Part shown: in pieces, positions 27,844 to 33,696 of the stretch | How the letters are laid out: each line of letters opens with the position of its first letter | How positions within the stretch are numbered: the first letter of the stretch is position 1 | Source: Oligoflexaceae bacterium | GTDB taxonomy: Bacteria > Bdellovibrionota_B > Oligoflexia > Oligoflexales > Oligoflexaceae | Direction: 5' to 3' | DNA: 33,696 bases | Assembly (NCBI GenBank): GCA_947474445.1 | Contig: CANJJY010000002.1 | Location: 1 to 33,696 of the forward strand | Notes under the pieces: generated by a model | Databases searched by the model: none | What the model saw: only the letters and a program-made list of their open reading frames with translations | What the model was told of the DNA's origin: nothing | Program-made: the position numbers and the translations under genes

Positions 27844-27882
27844 CCTCAGATTGCCGATCCAAAGGCAGTCTGAGGTTTTTTT
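27844..27882 (+). terminator. Rho-independent terminator after the M16 gene pair
   Basis: CCTCAGATTGCC (27844-27855) with GGCAGTCTGAGG (27864-27875), then T7. Confidence 0.8.
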
Positions 27883-27906
27883 GACTTAAAAAAAGGCCCA
27901 TACGCC

Positions 27907-28623
27907 ATGTCCGATCGCCACAAGGCATCCGCTGCATTACCCACTCCGGTGATTCGTAAATTGATCCGGCGCGAGGATACTTTTATCTGCAGCATTTGCC
28001 GCAGCGAATACGACAACAGCCTCGAAGCGAATACCTGTCTCAATCATTGCTGGTTCGATCTTAAACATTTCTACCCTGTCATCCTTCGTCGCGGACCTCG
28101 CCACACTTTGATTTTTCGTTGCCACTTCTGTTGCCGAAACTACGCTGATGAAGGTGAGGCCTTAAGCTGCGCGCGCGCCTGCCTCGGCGAACGGAACAAA
28201 TCGCATATTCGCGAGCAGTTGCTCAACGATCTGCCTTTAGAAGCACCGCCCAAGCGTCCTTCGCGCGTTCGATTAGCGATTACCCGTTCAAGTCCCAGCA
28301 AGATTCTCGGCAAGGAGAAGGTGGAAGAGACCAACTCCGCGGTACCATCGCCTGATGATTCTGATGTCCCGGTGAGTGCAGAATCTCCAGCTCCTACGGA
28401 GGTGGTAGAAAACAAGGAAGTACTCATCAATGAGAAGAGCGGACGCAGGAAGGATTCTTTCTCCAAACCTTGGGTCCGTCACGATGCGAAATATAAGTGC
28501 AATTGTTGTAACAGCATGTATTTTACGAGGATGGAAGCCGAAGCCTGCTTTGACAAGCACTTTGATGCCGAAGGCTATGAAATGGAAAGCGCATCCTCAC
28601 CGGCTAACGTCGGCCCAGCCTAA
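27907..28623 (+). CDS. Protein with three Cys/His zinc-finger-like modules of C2H2 spacing
   Basis: 238 aa; CSICRSEYDNSLEANTCLNHC, CHFCCRNYADEGEALSCARAC, CNCCNSMYFTRMEAEACFDKH share C-x2-C-x3-Y-x4-E-A-x2-C-x3-[CH]. Confidence 0.8.
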   Translation: MSDRHKASAALPTPVIRKLIRREDTFICSICRSEYDNSLEANTCLNHCWFDLKHFYPVILRRGPRHTLIFRCHFCCRNYADEGEALSCARACLGERNKSHIREQLLNDLPLEAPPKRPSRVRLAITRSSPSKILGKEKVEETNSAVPSPDDSDVPVSAESPAPTEVVENKEVLINEKSGRRKDSFSKPWVRHDAKYKCNCCNSMYFTRMEAEACFDKHFDAEGYEMESASSPANVGPA

Positions 28624-28633
28624 TGTTTCAACG

Positions 28634-28869
28634 GGCCTTGCCTACGGCGTCGGCCACATACTCGTTCTTTGGCGTGACCTTAGCCTTAGCCATTGTGCGT
28701 GATCGTGATCATGTGCAAAAGACCTTTCCCTATTCGTCTTACGAAGACCACGAGAAGGCTTTAAGGCAAGGGGGGCAGGCTAGGATCAGGATCACGCACA
28801 AGGGCTAAGGCAAGGTCTATGGCAAAAGCTACGGTCCATTTGTTGATGGCCGACGTCGAAGGTAAGGCC
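28634..28869. mobile_element. MITE-like palindromic element, copy 2 (236 bp)
   Basis: Closely similar to copy 1 along its whole length; GGCC...GGCC termini; 23-bp terminal inverted repeats with 3 mismatches; flanked by 9-bp direct repeats GTTTCAACG (28625-28633 and 28870-28878). Confidence 0.85.
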
Positions 28870-28890
28870 GTTTCAACGACCATCTGACAA

Positions 28891-28925
28891 ATAAAAAAGG
28901 GGCCCGAAGGCCCCTAAGTTTTTGG
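28891..28925. terminator. Bidirectional terminator between the zinc-finger-like gene and hpf
   Basis: A-rich run, GGGGCC-CGAA-GGCCCC, T-rich run. Confidence 0.8.
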
Positions 28926-28938
28926 TGGTATGGAAAGC

Positions 28939-29346
28939 TTAACCGCGACGTCGCATCGCGGCTTGTTCATACTTGAGAATATCATCGGCGTCTATTTCAG
29001 CGATCTCATGGAGATCTTCATCGTCGACCAACACAGGTTTTGTTTTAAAGTGTTTGTGATCCTTCAGTTTCTCTTTTTTCTTTTGAAGCTGCGTGACAAG
29101 CTTATCGATCATAAAATCGACCGACGCATACATGTCTTGGCACTGGTGTTCGACGTTGATCATGAAACCATCGCCGCCGGTAAGCGTACAAAGAACGTGC
29201 TGCTGGTGTTTGTCCAGGGAAAAAGTCAGATGAGCTTCGATCGGTTTAGTCACGAATTTGTCGACTTCGACTTTGATTTTTCCTTTGGCATAGTCTTGAA
29301 GGGCTGGAGAGGATTCCATGTGCTTGAATGAGAATCGAAACTGCAT
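28939..29346 (-). CDS. hpf: Ribosome hibernation promoting factor / RaiA family protein
   Basis: MQFRFSFKHMESSPALQDYAKGKIKVEVDKFVTKPIEAHLTFSLDKHQQHVLCTLTGGDGFMINVEHQCQDMYASVDFMIDKLVTQLQKKKEKLKDH; start at 29346 preferred over 29394 because GGAG precedes it. Confidence 0.9.
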   Translation of the reverse strand: MQFRFSFKHMESSPALQDYAKGKIKVEVDKFVTKPIEAHLTFSLDKHQQHVLCTLTGGDGFMINVEHQCQDMYASVDFMIDKLVTQLQKKKEKLKDHKHFKTKPVLVDDEDLHEIAEIDADDILKYEQAAMRRRG

Positions 29347-29606
29347 AAAGGACTCCAAAGAACGTTTAGCCATTAGTCTTGAGAGCTTTGACAATTGAGC
29401 CTTCTGTAAGAATCACCTACGGGGCAGTCTGTGCCTCCTTTCTCATTTCATTATCGGCTGAAACCCGCTCGGCATGAAGGAACAAAATTGCCGATTTTGA
29501 TTACTTTTTAGCTAAAGTAGGACAGGACACTTGAGAAATTCTTCAAAGTTTTCTAATAATTCTGAACGCTCGTAAGATTCCGGAGCGGAAAGGGAATTCA
29601 GGGCAC

Positions 29607-31841
29607 ATGCAACTATCTGACACCACTGGCCTTGAGGTCCTGCAGGGCGAACTGCAAAAAATTTCCTATCAAAACGTGGATAACGGCTGGACCGTGGTCC
29701 GCATGCGCTGTGACGAAAAAGAAGTGCCCATCACTGTCGTAGGCCATTTTGGTCAAATGACGATAGGCGAGTATTATGAGCTGCATGGAGAATGGGTTCA
29801 GCACGCCAACTACGGGAGGCAGTTTAAGGTCAGTCGTTGGGCGCAGATCTATCCCCATAGCCTTGCCGGCATCCTCAGATATCTTAAGTCAGGGATAATA
29901 CGGGGGATTGGTGATAAAACCGCCGAACGTATCCTGACCCACTTCGGTCACGCCACCCTGGAAATCCTCGATAAAGACCCGGATCGACTCCTAGAAATCC
30001 CTAAAATCGGTCGCAAAAAGAAGCAGGACATCCTCAAATCCTGGAACGAGAGAAAGAGGTTTCGCGAAGCCGAGATCTTTCTGAGTACACATGGGATCAG
30101 TCCGACTTTCATTAGTAAAATCGTTCGCATTTATGGTGAGCGAGCGCCACAGTTGATCCAAGAAGATCCTTATCGCTTGGCGCGTGATATCGCCGGCATC
30201 GGATTTTTGAGTGCCGATCAGATTGCCATGAATCTTGGAACTCCCGCTGATTCACCCATGCGGATCCGGGCAGCTCTTACCCACCAGCTTGAGGTCGCGG
30301 AAGAAAACGGGCATTGCTTCCAAACGCGTCCGCAACTCCGCGATGCGCTGGCTGTCCTTTTGAAATTGCCGCAGGTCAGTATCGAAGCGGCGATGGAAGA
30401 GACTCTCTCAGACCTGACCGAGCAGGGAACCATCGCTTTTGATGAAGTAAGAACCGAGGACGGGCAGATTCTCGATATCTATTATAGCGCTCGCACCTTC
30501 GCCGCAGAAGACATGGTAGCCCGCGGCATCGCAGATCTGCTCAAGACCAAATTCGAAGCAGAACCGGAGGACAGGATCTTAAGGTACCTGCAAAGTTATG
30601 CCGAAATTTCCGGCCAGCCGTTTTCACCGGAGCAGCTCGATGCCGTGCGGAAATCAGTCAGTCATCGCGTCTTTGTCTTGACCGGTGGCCCTGGTGTTGG
30701 AAAAACGACGACGGCCAACGCGATCATTCGACTGCTATTGAAAATGCGCAAATCCGTAGCGCTGGCTGCACCGACCGGTCGCGCTGCACAGAGGCTCTCG
30801 GAAGTGGCTGCCATTGGAGCCAAGACCATCCATCGCTTGCTTGAATGGTCGGCTGCCGAACACACCTTTCTTCGTGATGAGACGACTCCGCTCGATGCCC
30901 AAGTGATTATCATCGACGAAGCTTCGATGCTCGACATTCACCTGGCTGCCGCTCTCATCCGCGCTTTACCGCGCGACGCACAGCTTATTTTTATCGGTGA
31001 CGTCGACCAACTCCCGTCCGTTGGACCTGGCAACGTCCTGCGCGATCTGATCGAGTCTGGGGTCGTTCCCTTCACCAAGTTGAGTCAAATATTTAGGCAG
31101 GCCGCCGGGTCTTCCATCGTACAGGTCGCTCACCAGATCAATCGGGGCGAGATGCCGAACTTTGTCGACCATGCGGCTTCCGATTGCCAGTTTATTGCGA
31201 TAGAAGATGCAAGTCATATCCGGGAAGTAATCAAGAGCCTCGTTCATCAGACTCTTCCTGAGCGTGGCTCCTATGATCCTCTGCGCGACATTCAAGTTCT
31301 CACTCCCATGAACCGGGGACCGCTGGGCACCTACCAGCTCAATCAAGAACTCCAAGAGCTTTTGAATCCTCAGGGCAACCGCGGCGAGAAACTTGACACA
31401 GACGTGGTCACCTTGCGGCCTGGCGACAAAGTCATACAGACCGTGAATAACTATGAACTCAATGTTTTTAACGGTGATATAGGTTTCGTCGAACACGCTG
31501 GATTTGATGGAGGGCAGGTGCTCGTCAACTTTGGCGACAGAAAAGTGAGTTACGCCAAAGACGATGCCTATGATTTGAAGCTCGCTTATTCGATCACCAT
31601 CCACAAATCGCAGGGCAGTGAATTTCCTGTGGTGATCATCCCCGTCAGCATGCAGCACTATATCATGTTGCAGCGCAATTTGATTTACACGGCGATCACC
31701 CGGGCGCGGCGCCTCGTAATCTTAGTCGGCACCACCGCGGCCCTCGCTCAAGCGATCAAAACCCAAACGAGCCTCAAGCGTCAGACACATCTCATTACCC
31801 GCCTCGTCCAATGCAGTCGCCCGCGGGCGTCGGACGGATGA
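29607..31841 (+). CDS. recD2: RecD2-like ATP-dependent 5'-3' DNA helicase
   Basis: 744 aa; N-terminal OB-like and HhH region (GIIRGIGDKTAERILTHFG...LLEIPKIGRKKKQDIL), Walker A LTGGPGVGKTTT, IIIDEASMLD, GDVDQLPSVGPGNVLRDL, AYSITIHKSQGSEFPVV. Confidence 0.93.
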   Translation: MQLSDTTGLEVLQGELQKISYQNVDNGWTVVRMRCDEKEVPITVVGHFGQMTIGEYYELHGEWVQHANYGRQFKVSRWAQIYPHSLAGILRYLKSGIIRGIGDKTAERILTHFGHATLEILDKDPDRLLEIPKIGRKKKQDILKSWNERKRFREAEIFLSTHGISPTFISKIVRIYGERAPQLIQEDPYRLARDIAGIGFLSADQIAMNLGTPADSPMRIRAALTHQLEVAEENGHCFQTRPQLRDALAVLLKLPQVSIEAAMEETLSDLTEQGTIAFDEVRTEDGQILDIYYSARTFAAEDMVARGIADLLKTKFEAEPEDRILRYLQSYAEISGQPFSPEQLDAVRKSVSHRVFVLTGGPGVGKTTTANAIIRLLLKMRKSVALAAPTGRAAQRLSEVAAIGAKTIHRLLEWSAAEHTFLRDETTPLDAQVIIIDEASMLDIHLAAALIRALPRDAQLIFIGDVDQLPSVGPGNVLRDLIESGVVPFTKLSQIFRQAAGSSIVQVAHQINRGEMPNFVDHAASDCQFIAIEDASHIREVIKSLVHQTLPERGSYDPLRDIQVLTPMNRGPLGTYQLNQELQELLNPQGNRGEKLDTDVVTLRPGDKVIQTVNNYELNVFNGDIGFVEHAGFDGGQVLVNFGDRKVSYAKDDAYDLKLAYSITIHKSQGSEFPVVIIPVSMQHYIMLQRNLIYTAITRARRLVILVGTTAALAQAIKTQTSLKRQTHLITRLVQCSRPRASDG

Positions 31842-31904
31842 AGGCTCATCTTGTCATCTCCGTATGTGCGGGGAAGAATGTTCTCAGCGTAGGAGTAAAT
31901 ATTT

Positions 31905-33554
31905 GTGAATGAGCGCAGGCTGTGGCCTTGGACTTTGCTATTCGTCTTCGTCCTCACCCTAGTTCGCTTCGTCAACGCGGCTTGGCTTCCGCCCATCCAG
32001 GACGAGGCTTATTACTTTTATTGGAGTCGCTTTCTCGATTGGGGCTATTTCGATCATCCCCCACTCGTTGCCTGGATCGCCTCCTTGATCAATATTTGGC
32101 CGAGTTCGATGCTCGCAGCACGCTTTGGAACCCTGGTTTTGAGTCTTCTGGCGCTGCCTCTTCTCATCAGTTTTTTTCGCCTGTCAGGTCTCGACTCAAG
32201 GCGTTCGCGTGCCATCGCTCTAGTCCTGACGACGGCCAATCTCGGTGGCATTTTGCTGGGCTATATCACGACGCCTGATATCCCTTTGATTTTTTGCTGG
32301 ATCGCCGCCCTTCACGAGGCTAGTCATGCCCTAGTTCGCGATCCCCGGCGGTGGCTCAGCGCTGGCTTCTTCACCGGACTCGGCATCATGGGCAAATACA
32401 CGATGGTCCTGATCGGCCCGGTTTTTCTCATCGCACTCCTCTATCATCCAAAGAAGCTTCGTCAGATATGGCCTTATCTTGGGGGGCTCGTCGCAGTTCT
32501 CACCTTACTGCCCCACATCTTTTGGTTAGCTGACAATGATTGGATCACTCTGCGCTTTCAGTTCGGCCGCGGTTTAAAGAGCGAGTACGGTGTTGCGATG
32601 CAGATGGCGAGTGACCTGCCCGGCGCTGTCAAGGCACCTGCCGATGGCATCGAATCGCGCCTCGCCCAATATTTCAAACTCCCCGAGGATGAAATAGCAA
32701 AGCCGCGTCCAAAGCCCAGCGGCTTCAAGCGCTGGACGCAAGGCGTCGGCGATTATATCGGCGGACAAGTGGCCATTTGGGGATTTCTCTTGATTCCTAT
32801 CGGCCATGCGTTCTGGCAAAGGCGAGGTAAACATAAGCAGCAGACAGCCAGCTGGTCCCATCCTGCCCTGCGAGCACTGGCTTGGGCCGGTGCCTTAGTC
32901 CCACTTCTCTTATTCGGACTGATCAGCCCTGTTCAACATGTCGAGACCAACTGGCCCGCCATGTACGTCATCGGCGCCGCTTTATGTCTCGCGCATTCCC
33001 TGCGTTTCGATCCGCGCCTTCTCGTCTATGCGGCCGGTGCCAATCTTTTTTTGAGTCTCTTGGTGACGGGATATACCTACCAGCCTTTCTTAAACAAAAG
33101 TCCCCACAAGGATCGTCTGCTTAAAGAAACCCATGGGTATCGCGACCTGGCCGCGAGCCTTTCGCGCCTCGATCATCCCCTCTTTCTCGACACCTATCAA
33201 AACGTATCTCAAATAGCTTTCTATGAGCCGCATCTCCTGGTCCAGCAGTGGCCCGGCATCGCGCGAACCTCTGAACTCCTGCGACGCCCCGAAATGAATC
33301 CTTTGCCCTGGCTTCTCCTGCAAACCCAGGGATCGTTCTATCTTCTCAGCGACAATTTTATTCCACCGCACATTCCTGGTGCCACGCTGAGCGAGGTATC
33401 AGAAATTCTCGACTGTTTCCAAGACGGAATCATCATTACGCGCTTCGACGCCGATCGGAGCTATGTACGCCCCTGCGAAAAACGCATCCACCGGTGGACT
33501 TTATCGCAGTACAAAATTGAAAGTCTCCAAGTCCCTTCTTTCCCTGCTCAGTAG
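31905..33554 (+). CDS. Glycosyltransferase family 39-like membrane protein (ArnT/PMT type)
   Basis: 549 aa, GTG start; PPIQDEAYYFYWSRFLDWGYFDHPPLVAWIASL is the GT39/PMT_2 signature; many TM helices. Confidence 0.88.
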   Translation: MNERRLWPWTLLFVFVLTLVRFVNAAWLPPIQDEAYYFYWSRFLDWGYFDHPPLVAWIASLINIWPSSMLAARFGTLVLSLLALPLLISFFRLSGLDSRRSRAIALVLTTANLGGILLGYITTPDIPLIFCWIAALHEASHALVRDPRRWLSAGFFTGLGIMGKYTMVLIGPVFLIALLYHPKKLRQIWPYLGGLVAVLTLLPHIFWLADNDWITLRFQFGRGLKSEYGVAMQMASDLPGAVKAPADGIESRLAQYFKLPEDEIAKPRPKPSGFKRWTQGVGDYIGGQVAIWGFLLIPIGHAFWQRRGKHKQQTASWSHPALRALAWAGALVPLLLFGLISPVQHVETNWPAMYVIGAALCLAHSLRFDPRLLVYAAGANLFLSLLVTGYTYQPFLNKSPHKDRLLKETHGYRDLAASLSRLDHPLFLDTYQNVSQIAFYEPHLLVQQWPGIARTSELLRRPEMNPLPWLLLQTQGSFYLLSDNFIPPHIPGATLSEVSEILDCFQDGIIITRFDADRSYVRPCEKRIHRWTLSQYKIESLQVPSFPAQ

Positions 33555-33594
33555 GTAGGTAGAGAGGAAATTGAGGCCTTTTTTGATGGCGAGA

Positions 33595-33696
33595 TTATTC
33601 GCGGAAAAAGCCGACGTAGATGTCCTGCTGAAACTTCTCGGGAAGGGGTGCGGAGAGCTGTCCATCCGCCAAAAACTGACGAATCGCATAGCGTGA
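33595..33696 (-). CDS. C-terminal end of an unidentified protein, truncated by the window edge
   Basis: Minus frame reads SRYAIRQFLADGQLSAPLPEKFQQDIYVGFFRE followed by TAA (33595-33597); protein-like composition only. Confidence 0.4.
   Translation of the reverse strand, partial: SRYAIRQFLADGQLSAPLPEKFQQDIYVGFFRE

Noticed and set aside
30966-31658. 230-aa minus-strand ORF inside the RecD2-like gene
   Set aside because: Antisense to strong helicase motifs.
1-33696. CRISPR arrays, rRNA or tRNA genes, prophage or classical restriction/toxin-antitoxin systems
   Set aside because: No regularly spaced direct repeats, no rRNA/tRNA-like stretches recognised by eye, and no corresponding protein families among the credible ORFs; a tRNAscan/Infernal run would be decisive.

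Overview
The window looks like a chromosomal segment of a Gram-negative bacterium. Oligoflexia/Bdellovibrionota-like is my guess and is inference only. Gene content, left to right: a minus-strand Tol cluster (tolQ-tolR-tolA/TonB-like-tolB, tolB cut by the left edge); a biotin cluster bioB-bioF-bioDA in which BioD and BioA form one ORF; a GreAB-like protein; a transglutaminase-elicitor-like lipoprotein; a kelch-type lipoprotein; a collagen-like secreted protein; an SH3b lipoprotein; a PAS-PAS-HisKA-HATPase-REC hybrid kinase; a GH1-like hydrolase plus SDR pair; a DUF4114-like lipoprotein; a very acidic-tailed small protein; a possible outer-membrane protein; an EVE-domain protein; polA; tatC; another possible outer-membrane protein; an active/inactive M16 peptidase pair; a three-finger Cys/His protein; an HPF-type ribosome hibernation factor; a RecD2-like helicase; and a GT39-like glycosyltransferase. 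The strongest unexpected signals are: (1) two copies of a ~236-241 bp, almost fully self-complementary element, both starting/ending GGCC and both directly flanked by 8-9 bp direct repeats, i.e. an apparently undescribed MITE-like mobile element; (2) a bacterial secreted protein carrying the Pep-13 core VWNQPV of oomycete GP42 transglutaminases; (3) a bacterial protein with three modules of exact C2H2-type spacing (C-x2-C-x12-C-x3-[CH]); (4) a eukaryote-order BioD-BioA fusion; (5) a 95-triplet uninterrupted collagen domain ending at the stop codon. No CRISPR array, rRNA or tRNA was recognised. All homology calls are from motif reading, not database searches.
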